A stretch of DNA of 64,000 bases, taken from positions 88,665 through 152,664 of the forward strand of contig NZ_CANMUE010000009.1 in the NCBI RefSeq assembly GCF_947500975.1, given 5' to 3'. Source of the stretch: an uncultured Polaribacter sp. (lineage in GTDB: Bacteria > Bacteroidota > Bacteroidia > Flavobacteriales > Flavobacteriaceae). The position numbers were made by a program, and so were the translations under genes. A model generated the notes under the pieces. It searched no databases. It was not told the DNA's origin and worked only from the letters and a program-made list of their open reading frames with translations. Below, piece after piece: positions 9,763-17,923 of this stretch (the stretch's first letter is position 1; each line of letters opens with the position of its first letter).

Positions 9763-12234
9763 ATGAAAAAGATTACTTTACTATTATCCCTTTTTTTAAC
9801 AATATCAATTTTTTCTCAAGTAAAAGGTAAAATAACAGATGCTAATAATAAAGCGCTTTCTTTTGTGAGTGTTTATTTAGATAAAACTGTTACAGGCACT
9901 ACATCTAATGATCATGGAGATTATGTACTAAATTTAAAACAGAAAGGAAAATACACAATTATTTTTCAATTTTTAGGTTATAAAACGTTAAAGAAAGAGG
10001 TAAAGATTACTTCTTTTCCTTTTGAATTAAATGTAGAATTAGAGGAAGAAAGTGTGCAATTAAGTGAGGTTTTAATTTCTACAAAAGACAATCCTGCAAA
10101 TAGAATTATTAGAAGTGTAATTGCAAATAAAGATAAGAATACAAATAAGTATGCAAATTATACAGCTAAATTTTATTCAAGAGGTTTAACGAGAATTAAA
10201 GATGCTCCTGAGAAATTTATTGGGAAAACTATGGGAGATTTTGGAGGTGGTTTAGATTCTACAAGAAGTGGAATTGTTTATTTGTCTGAGACATTTTCAA
10301 ATATTTCTTATCAAAAAAAGCCAAAAAATTTTAAAGAAAAAATTGTTGCCTCTAAAGTTAGTGGAATGGATAATGGAGTTAGTTTTAATAGGGCTGAAGA
10401 TTCAAATATTAATTTATATGACAATAGTATAGAAACTTTTAATGATTTGGTTTCTCCAATTTCAAATAACGCGTTTAGTTATTATAAGTATAAATTAGTA
10501 GGAACTTTTTATGATAAGAATAAAAAACTTATCAATAAAATAAAATTGATTCCTAAGCGTAAAAATGATCGTGTTTTTGAAGGTTTTATATATGTTGTTG
10601 AAAATGATTGGGCAATATATGGTTCTGAGTTAACAGCAAAAGGTGCTCAAGTAAATTTACCTTTTGTTAATTTTTTAAAATTAAAACAAGGTTATAATTA
10701 TTCAGAAAAAGTGGATGCTTGGGTTTTAATAAGTCAGAGTATAGAGTTTGATATTAGTTTCTTAGGGTTTAAACCTACAGGTAAATTTTCTTACGTATAT
10801 TCAGATTATGATTTTGAGCCAAGTTTTACGACTGATACATTTACAAATGAAGTATTATCATTCGAAAAAAACGCTACAAAAAAAGACACTCTTTTTTGGG
10901 GTAAATTAAGACCTGTTCCTCTTACCGTTGAAGAGAAAAATGATTATACTTTAAAAGACAGTATTAAGGTTGTGCGTAAATCTAAAAAGCATTTAGATTC
11001 TGTAAATAAAAAGCAAAATAAGTTTAATTTATGGGTGCCAATAATGGGTTATACTTATAGAAATTCTTATGAAAAATGGAAGCTTTCATTTGATGGGTTG
11101 ATAAATGATTTTGGTTACAATACAGTGCAAGGTTTTAACACTTCTGTTGGTGTAAATTACTTTAAACGTGAAAATGATAAAGGAAAATGGTGGAATGCTG
11201 GTGCAAAACTAAATTATGGTTTTTCTGATAAAATAGCTAGACCTACGTTTTATTTTACCAAAAAATGGAATAATTTTTCTAGACCTAGATTGTCAATTTT
11301 TGCTGGAGTTAAAACGGCTCAGTTTAATGGCAGAGAGCCAATTAAAAAGCTTGATAATTTAATTAGATCATTAATAAGAAGACAAAATTTTTTAAAAACT
11401 TATGAAAAAGAATTTGCTAAAATTAGTTATTCAGAAGAAATAAAAAACGGAATTTATTTTTGTTCTTCTTTAGAATATGCAAATAGAAAACCGCTTTTTA
11501 ATACCACTAATTATTCTTTTGTAAGTGAAAATGAAAATAGAGTATTTACATCTAATAATCCTTTAGATAAAAACGATTTTACCAACGCAGCTTTTACTGA
11601 ACATAAGATTGCAACCTTAAATGTTTGTGCAACTATTGTGTTTGCTCAAAAATATTTGTCTTACCCTGATCAGAAATTTAATGTAGATGATAATAAATTT
11701 CCAACTTTAAATGTTAACTATCGTAAAACTTTTGGTGCTTCAAATTCTGAACTAAACTCTGATTTATTTTTGACTAGTTTAAAGCAAAATATAAATGCAG
11801 GTAACTATGGAGAGTTTAAATACAATTTAAGAGGAGGTGTATTTTTGAAAAAGAAAGATATTGCTTTTATGGATAAATTACAGGTAAATGGTAATCAATT
11901 AACTTTTGTGTCAGGTAATCAATTAAATAGTTTTATGTTGTTAGAATATTATAAGTTTTATACAAATGATAAATATGCAGAAACACATGTTGAGCATAAT
12001 TTTAAAGGATCTATTTTAGGAAAAATTCCCTTATTAAATAAATTAAACTTTCATTTGATAGGTGGTTCTAAAGCCATGTTTATGGCAGATAAAAAACCTT
12101 ATACAGAATATTCCGTTGGTTTGGGTAATGTTGGTTTTGGTAAATGGAGACTATTAAGGATAGATTATGTGAAATCTAATTACGCTGGAATAAAAAACGA
12201 TGGATTTGTTTTTAAAATGAGTTTGTTTAACTAA
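9763..12234 (+). CDS. DUF5686 outer-membrane protein with carboxypeptidase-regulatory-like domain
   Basis: An 823-aa predicted outer-membrane protein typical of Bacteroidota. Residues 1-19 form a signal peptide (MKKITLLLSLFLTISIFSQ). Residues 20-100 form a CarboxypepD_reg-like beta-sandwich (VKGKITDANNKALSFVSVYL...). The DUF5686 region follows, opening with the family signature NPANRIIRSVIANKDKNTNK (about 112-131), and the rest looks like a beta-barrel with many aromatic and basic alternating strands, ending in a terminal F-x-N (MSLFN). The function of the family is unknown; the fold suggests a barrel linked to the cell envelope. It is followed 9 nt later by moaD, so the two could be co-transcribed, but no functional link is evident. 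Confidence 0.88.
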   Translation: MKKITLLLSLFLTISIFSQVKGKITDANNKALSFVSVYLDKTVTGTTSNDHGDYVLNLKQKGKYTIIFQFLGYKTLKKEVKITSFPFELNVELEEESVQLSEVLISTKDNPANRIIRSVIANKDKNTNKYANYTAKFYSRGLTRIKDAPEKFIGKTMGDFGGGLDSTRSGIVYLSETFSNISYQKKPKNFKEKIVASKVSGMDNGVSFNRAEDSNINLYDNSIETFNDLVSPISNNAFSYYKYKLVGTFYDKNKKLINKIKLIPKRKNDRVFEGFIYVVENDWAIYGSELTAKGAQVNLPFVNFLKLKQGYNYSEKVDAWVLISQSIEFDISFLGFKPTGKFSYVYSDYDFEPSFTTDTFTNEVLSFEKNATKKDTLFWGKLRPVPLTVEEKNDYTLKDSIKVVRKSKKHLDSVNKKQNKFNLWVPIMGYTYRNSYEKWKLSFDGLINDFGYNTVQGFNTSVGVNYFKRENDKGKWWNAGAKLNYGFSDKIARPTFYFTKKWNNFSRPRLSIFAGVKTAQFNGREPIKKLDNLIRSLIRRQNFLKTYEKEFAKISYSEEIKNGIYFCSSLEYANRKPLFNTTNYSFVSENENRVFTSNNPLDKNDFTNAAFTEHKIATLNVCATIVFAQKYLSYPDQKFNVDDNKFPTLNVNYRKTFGASNSELNSDLFLTSLKQNINAGNYGEFKYNLRGGVFLKKKDIAFMDKLQVNGNQLTFVSGNQLNSFMLLEYYKFYTNDKYAETHVEHNFKGSILGKIPLLNKLNFHLIGGSKAMFMADKKPYTEYSVGLGNVGFGKWRLLRIDYVKSNYAGIKNDGFVFKMSLFN

Positions 12235-12243
12235 TTTTAAATT

Positions 12244-12486
12244 ATGAAAATAAAAACTCTTTTTTTTGGAATTACAACGGATTTAGTTGGTGAAACACAA
12301 CAGCAAATTGATGTTAAAGAAAATACATCAATTAATGATTTTAAATTGATTTTAAAGAGTTTACACCCTCAGTTAGAAAACATAAATTCTTATGCAATAG
12401 CTGTAAATGAAGATTATGCAGCTAATGATGTTGTTTTAAAAGAATTTGATGTGGTTGCTATAATTCCGCCAGTAAGTGGAGGTTAA
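12244..12486 (+). CDS. moaD: Molybdopterin synthase sulfur carrier subunit MoaD
   Basis: MoaD is a ubiquitin-fold protein whose C-terminal Gly-Gly is thiocarboxylated and donates sulfur to precursor Z in molybdenum cofactor synthesis, in complex with MoaE. The 80-aa product ends in VVAIIPPVSGG, the diagnostic tail, and the length is normal. It starts 9 nt after the DUF5686 gene and converges with the DUF3817 gene across 4 nt. MoaE is encoded 366 bp further on, on the same strand but under its own promoter. Confidence 0.93.
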   Translation: MKIKTLFFGITTDLVGETQQQIDVKENTSINDFKLILKSLHPQLENINSYAIAVNEDYAANDVVLKEFDVVAIIPPVSGG

Positions 12487-12490
12487 AAAA

Positions 12491-12763
12491 TTAGCGTAAA
12501 TATTTTTTGTCCACATAAAAAGTGCCAAAAGGAATTATAGAGCATAACAAAACGATACCTAATGTTTTGTTGCTCCAATTCATCTCTTTTTTTATCACAA
12601 TTGCTAAAACAATATATAGCATAAATAATAATCCGTGAGGCATTCCAAGCATTTTTACGTAGGTTTCATTACCTTGTAAATATTTAATTGGTGTAGCAAT
12701 AAATAATAAAAGTAAGTAAGATACGCCTTCTAATATACTTATAATTCTAAAAATATTTTTCAT
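12491..12763 (-). CDS. DUF3817 small membrane protein
   Basis: A 90-aa predicted inner-membrane protein with about three hydrophobic segments (ISILEGVSYLLLLFIATPI, LGMPHGLLFMLYIVLAIVI, TLGIVLLCSIIPFGTFYV). The Glu-Gly pair in the first segment and the MPHG motif are typical of DUF3817, a family of unknown function also found fused to transporters. An upstream in-frame start at 12799 would give 102 aa, but it lies before the -7 element at 12789-12796, so the ATG at 12763 (MKNIFRIIS) is preferred. It lies inverted between moaD and moaE. Confidence 0.8.
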   Translation of the reverse strand: MKNIFRIISILEGVSYLLLLFIATPIKYLQGNETYVKMLGMPHGLLFMLYIVLAIVIKKEMNWSNKTLGIVLLCSIIPFGTFYVDKKYLR

Positions 12764-12788
12764 TTTGTAAACTCTTGTAATTGAAAAG

Positions 12789-12796
12789 CAAAGATA
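12789..12796 (-). promoter_or_regulatory. -7 element for the DUF3817 gene
   Basis: Minus-strand TATCTTTG matches TAnnTTTG, 25 nt upstream of the chosen ATG. It is back-to-back with the moaE -7 element at 12810-12817. Confidence 0.55.
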
Positions 12797-12809
12797 CATT
12801 TTGATTTCC

Positions 12810-12817
12810 TATTTTTG
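12810..12817 (+). promoter_or_regulatory. -7 element for moaE
   Basis: TATTTTTG matches TAnnTTTG, 34 nt before the ATG at 12852. It argues against the longer TTG-start reading at 12801, which would begin upstream of the promoter element. Confidence 0.55.
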
Positions 12818-12851
12818 TTCTAGTGATGAACTTGTATCAGTATCTTATAAA

Positions 12852-13274
12852 ATGAATAGAACCTCGATAAAAATAACTTCCGAAAAACTTAATTTACAAG
12901 AATGTTATCAGTTTGTAACTGATGATTCTTGTGGAGGGATTTCTGCTTTTGTAGGAACTGTAAGAAATGATACTAAAGGAAAGGAGGTAGTACAGTTAGA
13001 TTTTTCTACCTACAAACCAATGGCAATTAAAGAGATGCAAAAAATTGCTGATTTGGCTTTAGAAAAGTTTGATATTAAAAAAATTGCCATTCATCATGCA
13101 GAAGGAATGTTACAAATTGGTGAGATTCCAGTAATTATTACTGCGTCCGCAAAACATAGAAAAGCTGCTTTTGAAGCATGTGAGTTTGCTATTGATGTTT
13201 TAAAAGAAACGGTTCCTATCTGGAAAAAAGAACACTTTTCTGATGGTGAAGTTTGGGTAAATGCACATCCGTAA
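12852..13274 (+). CDS. moaE: Molybdopterin synthase catalytic subunit MoaE
   Basis: MoaE is the large subunit of molybdopterin synthase and transfers sulfur from MoaD thiocarboxylate to precursor Z. The 140-aa product shows SCGGISAFVGTVRNDTKGK near the N-terminus, the HHAEGMLQIGEIPVIITASA block, HRKAAFEACEFAIDVLKE, and the active-site lysine region VPIWKKEHFSDGEVW at the C-terminus. The ATG at 12852 (MNRTSIKITS) is chosen over a TTG at 12801 because the extra residues are not family-like and overlap the promoter. It converges with the heme A synthase gene. Confidence 0.94.
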   Translation: MNRTSIKITSEKLNLQECYQFVTDDSCGGISAFVGTVRNDTKGKEVVQLDFSTYKPMAIKEMQKIADLALEKFDIKKIAIHHAEGMLQIGEIPVIITASAKHRKAAFEACEFAIDVLKETVPIWKKEHFSDGEVWVNAHP

Positions 13275-13341
13275 TTTTAATTAGTAGTATACAGTTTTTT
13301 TAGTTTCTTGATAAAATACAATTGAAAACTGAGACTGTTTT

Positions 13342-14358
13342 TTACTTAGCAGAACGATTTTGTAGCCATAAGTAAAACTGTAAACCAAATAAAATTGCGC
13401 CAGACATTAAGTGTATAGCTTGGGTTCCTAAAGGTATTTCTGCATAATACATTAAAATTCCTGAGATGGTTTCTAAAAAGATTAAAAATACAATCCAGTT
13501 TACCAATTTGTAACCTAGGTTTTTAATTTGATTGATGTAAAATAAACCCAAATTTACCAGTACAATTGCTATTGTAAATGATCTGTGAAAATAGAATTTA
13601 AAACTAGGGTTCATCAAACTATAATTTTTGTTTTCAAACCCAAATAATTTTACTTGTTCATCAATAAATTGTCTTACCTGGGTTCCTAAAGCTATTTGTA
13701 TTAGTGAGAAAATTACAGAAAAAAGAAGTAGTTTATTAAATAATGAATTATAATTATATTTTGTTTTTTTATCGGAAACAATAAATTTAAGTTTTAATAA
13801 AAGAGCTATAATTACCAAGCCAAGAACCATATGAATGGTAATTAATCCGGGTTTTAAATTTGTGTCAACCACTAATTTACCCATTCCGCCTTCAAGAAGC
13901 ATTAAAAAGAATGCAGTAAAAGCTAATAGTGGAATTGTTTTGTTTTTTTTCCAAAATTTGCTTGCTGCGTAAATCAAGAATAAAAAGACAAATCCAGATA
14001 AAACAGATGATAATCTATTTATATATTCTGTCCAAGAATGATATTTGTTAAATTTAGCATACTTGTGTTTGGTGTATTTTTTCCAATTATTTTGATTAAA
14101 TTCTGAAGCAGTTTTTAAATCGCTTTCAGCAACAAATAAAACTTCATCTTTAATAATGATAAAACCTTTTTTAAATTCAGTATTCGGTTTCCAAGTAATT
14201 TGTTCTTCGGATGTTGGCGGAATGTAATAACCAAAACATTTTGGCCAATCAGGGCATCCCATTCCCGAGCCAGTCATTCTAACAACAGAGCCTGCTAAAA
14301 ATATAAGATAAACAGAAATAATAGCAATTTGTACAATTTTTGGGAATCTATTTTTCAT
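13342..14358 (-). CDS. Heme A synthase, COX15/CtaA family
   Basis: Converts heme O to heme A for cytochrome oxidases, in the inner membrane. The 338-aa protein has about eight hydrophobic helices in two related four-helix halves. Visible family features are the N-terminal SVVRMTGSGMGCPDWPKCFG loop with its two cysteines, the HSWTEYINRLSSVLSG helix with a heme-ligand histidine, TNLKPGLITIHMVLGL, and in the second half FYFHRSFTIAIV and GTQAIHLMSGAILFGLQFY. The ATG at 14358 (MKNRFPKIVQ) is preferred to one at 14388, because a -7 element lies between them. It stands alone, convergent with moaE. Confidence 0.92.
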   Translation of the reverse strand: MKNRFPKIVQIAIISVYLIFLAGSVVRMTGSGMGCPDWPKCFGYYIPPTSEEQITWKPNTEFKKGFIIIKDEVLFVAESDLKTASEFNQNNWKKYTKHKYAKFNKYHSWTEYINRLSSVLSGFVFLFLIYAASKFWKKNKTIPLLAFTAFFLMLLEGGMGKLVVDTNLKPGLITIHMVLGLVIIALLLKLKFIVSDKKTKYNYNSLFNKLLLFSVIFSLIQIALGTQVRQFIDEQVKLFGFENKNYSLMNPSFKFYFHRSFTIAIVLVNLGLFYINQIKNLGYKLVNWIVFLIFLETISGILMYYAEIPLGTQAIHLMSGAILFGLQFYLWLQNRSAK

Positions 14359-14374
14359 CAAAAAAAAGTTTTTA

Positions 14375-14382
14375 CAAAAATA
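14375..14382 (-). promoter_or_regulatory. -7 element for heme A synthase gene
   Basis: Minus-strand TATTTTTG, a TAnnTTTG match 16 nt upstream of the ATG at 14358. It excludes the longer start at 14388 and implies a very short leader. Confidence 0.5.
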
Positions 14383-14777
14383 AGGCAAAAAAAAGCACGT
14401 TAAAATATTTTATTCAATCAATTTTCTAAGCTGGTTAACCAATTGCTTAATAATCTTAGTTTCTCAGTTTTGTAAATCGAATATTATGGGTAGAGAAATA
14501 TATATTGATGTATAATTTAAAATTATATTTTCATTTTTAGATGAATAAAAGTTGATTGTAGGAATGTCAACAAAACTAGGACTTTAAGAAAAATTGACAT
14601 TTTAAACATCTGTTAATCAGATTTATAAGATATTTTATAATTTTTAAAAAAATCAAAAAAAAAATCATATTGTTAAAAACTTCAAGGGTTTTGTGAATAA
14701 GTATGGCTTTCATTTTGGAGTAAAAAAACCAATCTTTGTATTCCCCTCATTTGACGACTAAATAATATAAATATACT
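14383..14777. other. 395-bp intergenic region upstream of nrdBA
   Basis: There is no gene here and no tRNA-like sequence. It is very A+T rich. It holds a perfect 10-bp palindrome TGGTTAACCA (14432-14441) and an inverted repeat AATGTCAA...TTGACATT (14563-14601). I found no clear TAnnTTTG element (nearest is AATCTTTG at 14731-14738) and no clear NrdR box. Confidence 0.6.
14563..14601. promoter_or_regulatory. Inverted repeat upstream of nrdB, possible operator
   Basis: Perfect 8-bp arms AATGTCAA (14563-14570) and TTGACATT (14594-14601) with a 23-nt spacer, about 180 bp before the nrdB start. The role is a guess: regulator site or chance in A+T-rich DNA. Confidence 0.3.
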
Positions 14778-16052
14778 GTGGAAATTACTCAAATTATAAA
14801 ACGAGACTCAGAATCTAGCCTTTTTGAGTTAGAGAAAATTACAACAGCCATTGAAAAAGCTATGCTTTCTGTAAATAATGGTACAAGAAAAGATGCTGAA
14901 GCAATTGCCAATATCGTTAACGGTACTTTATTAGAAAGAAAATTAAAAGAACCTAAATATACACCTACTGTAGAACAAGTTCAAGATATTGTTGAGTTCA
15001 AATTAATGGACAGTCCTTTTCATGATGTTGCAAAAGCATATATATTATATAGAAACGAGCAAACAAGAAATAGAAAGAGAAATATTTTTGAAAAAAGGTT
15101 GAATTTAAAACCTTACGATTATCCTGAGTTGAATGAATATGTAGATGCAATTAGACACTCTTATTGGATTCACACAGAGTTTAATTATACAAGCGATATT
15201 CAAGATTTTAAAGCCTATTTATCTGAAACAGAAAAAAGTGCAATTAAAAATACAATGTTAGCAATTTCTCAAATTGAGGTTGCTGTTAAAACTTTTTGGG
15301 GAGATATTTATAAGAGAATGCCAAAACCAGAAATTGGTTCTGTGGGTTCTACATTTGCAGAAAGTGAGGTAAGACATCATGATGCATATTCACATTTATT
15401 AGAAATTTTAGGATTGAACAATGAGTTTAAAAACTTAAAGAAAAATCCTGTAATAATGAGGCGTGTTAATTATTTAGAATTAGCATTAAAAAATGTAAAT
15501 AGCGAAGACAATAAAGAGTTTTCAGAGTCTATAATTTTGTTTTCATTATTTATAGAACACGTTTCTTTATTTTCTCAGTTTTTAATTATCATGGCTTTTA
15601 ACAAGCATAAAAACGTGTTAAAAGGGGTTTCTAATGTGGTAGAAGCTACTTCAAAAGAAGAACAAATTCATGGAGATTTTGGAATTGATGTTATTAAAAT
15701 AATAAAAGAAGAAAATCCTGATTGGTTTGATGATGCTCATACTTTATTAGTACAAGAAACTTGTAAAGAAGCATTTTTATCAGAAAGTAAAATAATTGAT
15801 TGGATTTTTGAAAAAGGAGAATTAGACTTCTTACCAAAAGCAGTAATTAAAGAATTCATAAAAAATAGATTCAATAAATCTTTAACAAGTATTGGAATCC
15901 CAACAGTATTTGAAGTAGATGATGCATTAGTAGCCGAAACAGATTGGTTTGATGATGAAATTATTGGAACTAAACATGGAGATTTTTTCGTAAAAAGATC
16001 AATCAACTATAGTAAAAGAACAAAAAGTATAACCAGCGACGACTTATTTTAA
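14778..16052 (+). CDS. nrdB: Ribonucleotide reductase small subunit with N-terminal ATP-cone
   Basis: Radical-generating subunit of class I ribonucleotide reductase, making dNDPs with NrdA. Residues 1 to about 100 form an ATP-cone (IIKRDSESSLFELEKITTAI ... PTVEQVQDIVEFKLM ... AKAYILYRNEQ), the allosteric nucleotide domain that normally sits on NrdA. The ferritin-like core follows. Likely metal ligands are E167 (QIEVAVK), E197 and H200 (EVRHHDAY), E260 (FIEHVSLF), E295 and H298 (EEQIHGD), with Y204 at the usual radical-tyrosine position. From memory, the same architecture is described for Leeuwenhoekiella blandensis NrdB, where dATP binding to the small subunit drives inhibitory oligomers and the cofactor is dimanganese (class Id). 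Whether this enzyme also uses Mn is inferred. The start is GTG at 14778; no ATG lies nearby. nrdA follows after 2 nt. Confidence 0.93.
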   Translation: MEITQIIKRDSESSLFELEKITTAIEKAMLSVNNGTRKDAEAIANIVNGTLLERKLKEPKYTPTVEQVQDIVEFKLMDSPFHDVAKAYILYRNEQTRNRKRNIFEKRLNLKPYDYPELNEYVDAIRHSYWIHTEFNYTSDIQDFKAYLSETEKSAIKNTMLAISQIEVAVKTFWGDIYKRMPKPEIGSVGSTFAESEVRHHDAYSHLLEILGLNNEFKNLKKNPVIMRRVNYLELALKNVNSEDNKEFSESIILFSLFIEHVSLFSQFLIIMAFNKHKNVLKGVSNVVEATSKEEQIHGDFGIDVIKIIKEENPDWFDDAHTLLVQETCKEAFLSESKIIDWIFEKGELDFLPKAVIKEFIKNRFNKSLTSIGIPTVFEVDDALVAETDWFDDEIIGTKHGDFFVKRSINYSKRTKSITSDDLF

Positions 16053-16054
16053 AT

Positions 16055-17842
16055 ATGAACCAAAGAGAACATACAACGCAGCAAACAACTGAGCTTACAG
16101 AGCACGAAAGATTAATTCAAGCAAGAAACGCATCAAGAAAAGAAATGCTTGAAAAAATGAAAGAACCAGAAATTAATTGGCTAACAGAAAATAGTCGTAA
16201 ATTTTTAGAATCGGGTTATTTAACTGGTAATACAACGCCAGAAGAAAGAATACGTGAAATTGCAGACAATGCAGAACGTATTTTAAAGAAACCTGGTTTT
16301 TCTGATAAGTTCTATAAATATATGGCTGCAGGGTTTTACTCTTTAGCATCTCCAATTTGGTCTAACTTTGGGAAAAAAAGAGGTTTGCCAATTAGTTGTT
16401 TTGGTAGTCATGTTGCTGATGATATGGGAGATATTTTATTCTCACAATCAGAAGTTGGTATGATGTCTAAATTAGGAGGAGGAACTTCTGGTTATTTTGG
16501 GAAATTACGAGAAAGAGGAGCAGATGTTAAAAATAATGGTTCATCATCTGGTTCTGTTCATATTATGCAGTTGTTCGAAAAAATGGTTGATGTTGTAAGT
16601 CAAGGTTCTGTAAGACGTGGTCGTTTTTCTCCATATTTACCTATAGATCATCCAGATATTAAAGAATTTTTAGAAATTGGTACAGAAGGGAATCCAATTC
16701 AAGAATTAACACATGGAGTTACTGTTGGTAACCAATGGATGGAAGAAATGATTGCTGGAGATGTTGAGAAAAGAAGTATTTGGGCTAAAATATTACAGAG
16801 AAGAGGAGAAATAGGATATCCATATATATTGTTTAGAGACAATGCAAATAATGGAACTGTTGATGTTTATAAAGATAAAGGTCATGAAATTTACGCAAGT
16901 AACTTGTGTACAGAAATTATGTTGCCATCAAATGAAGATTGGTCTTTTGTTTGCTGTTTATCATCTGTAAATTTATTGCACTACGATAAATGGAAAGATA
17001 CGGATGCAGTAGAAACACTAACGTATTTCTTAGATGCAGTAATGGAAGAATTTATTACAAAGTTAGATGTGTATAAAAATTCAGAAGATAGAGACGATCA
17101 GTTTACATTTCGTTTTATGGAAAAAGCATACAACTTTGCAAAAGAAAATAGAGCATTAGGTTTAGGTGCTTTAGGATGGCATTCTTTATTGCAGTCTAAA
17201 ATGCATGCTTTTGATAGTGCAGAGGCATACGCTTTAAATAGTGAGATTTTTAGAGTAATTAAAGAAAAGTCTTATAAAGCATCAGAAGAAATGGCTAAAG
17301 AATATGGAGAACCAGCTGTTTTAAAAGGGTATGGAAGACGTAATACAACGTTAAATGCTATTGCGCCAACAACATCATCTGCATTTATTTTAGGACAAGT
17401 TTCTCAAGGAATTGAGCCAATTTGGTCTAATATTTATGTAAAAGATATTGCAAAAATTAAAACAACTATTAAAAACCCAATTTTAGAAAAAGTTCTAGAA
17501 GAAAAAGGGAGAAATACAAAAGATGTTTGGACAAGCATAAGAGATAATGATGGTTCTGTTTTACACTTAGATTTCTTAACAGAAGCAGAAAAAGACGTGT
17601 TTAGAACGTATTCAGAAATTGACCAAAACGTAATTGTTTATCAAGCTGCAAACAGACAAAATCATATAGATCAAGGGCAATCTATAAATATTATGGTGCA
17701 CCCAGATATGCCAATTAAAGACGTAAATGCGGTGTATATAAACGCATGGAAATTAGGTGTAAAATCTATGTATTATCAACACAGTATGAATGCTGCACAG
17801 AAATTTAAGCAAAAGAAAGAATGTGCTTCTTGTGAAGGATAA
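16055..17842 (+). CDS. nrdA: Ribonucleotide reductase catalytic subunit, lacking an ATP-cone
   Basis: Catalytic alpha subunit reducing ribonucleoside diphosphates. At 595 aa it is much shorter than E. coli NrdA (about 760), because it has no N-terminal ATP-cone and a compact core. Active-site residues are present: C115 in LPISCFGSHVADD, the N283-C285-E287 motif in SNLCTEIML, the tyrosine pair near the C-terminus in KSMYYQHSMN, and the C-terminal redox pair C590/C593 (KKECASCEG) for thioredoxin or glutaredoxin reduction. The specificity-site region lies around DVVSQGSVRRGRFSPYLPI. It starts 2 nt after nrdB, so the two are one operon, and a terminator follows. With no cone here, overall activity control should sit on NrdB. 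Confidence 0.95.
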   Translation: MNQREHTTQQTTELTEHERLIQARNASRKEMLEKMKEPEINWLTENSRKFLESGYLTGNTTPEERIREIADNAERILKKPGFSDKFYKYMAAGFYSLASPIWSNFGKKRGLPISCFGSHVADDMGDILFSQSEVGMMSKLGGGTSGYFGKLRERGADVKNNGSSSGSVHIMQLFEKMVDVVSQGSVRRGRFSPYLPIDHPDIKEFLEIGTEGNPIQELTHGVTVGNQWMEEMIAGDVEKRSIWAKILQRRGEIGYPYILFRDNANNGTVDVYKDKGHEIYASNLCTEIMLPSNEDWSFVCCLSSVNLLHYDKWKDTDAVETLTYFLDAVMEEFITKLDVYKNSEDRDDQFTFRFMEKAYNFAKENRALGLGALGWHSLLQSKMHAFDSAEAYALNSEIFRVIKEKSYKASEEMAKEYGEPAVLKGYGRRNTTLNAIAPTTSSAFILGQVSQGIEPIWSNIYVKDIAKIKTTIKNPILEKVLEEKGRNTKDVWTSIRDNDGSVLHLDFLTEAEKDVFRTYSEIDQNVIVYQAANRQNHIDQGQSINIMVHPDMPIKDVNAVYINAWKLGVKSMYYQHSMNAAQKFKQKKECASCEG

Positions 17843-17863
17843 TCACTTTAAATATTAAAAGAT

Positions 17864-17896
17864 AAAAAAAGAGAAGTTGAAAAGCTTCTCTTTTTT
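17864..17896 (+). terminator. Rho-independent terminator after nrdBA
   Basis: Perfect 12-bp stem AAAAAAGAGAAG / CTTCTCTTTTTT with an 8-nt loop, ending in a T-run, 22 nt after the nrdA stop. It separates nrdBA from dgt. Confidence 0.8.
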
Positions 17897-17923
17897 GTTT
17901 AATTTCGACAATATTTTATAATT

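Noticed and set aside
14432..14441. TGGTTAACCA palindrome as a regulator site
   Set aside because: A single 10-bp palindrome in A+T-rich DNA more than 330 bp from the nearest plus-strand start is weak evidence; mentioned only in the intergenic entry.
14720..14777. Strong TAnnTTTG promoter directly before nrdB
   Set aside because: The nearest match is AATCTTTG at 14731-14738, which lacks the TA and has no TTG at the right spacing, so I did not annotate it.
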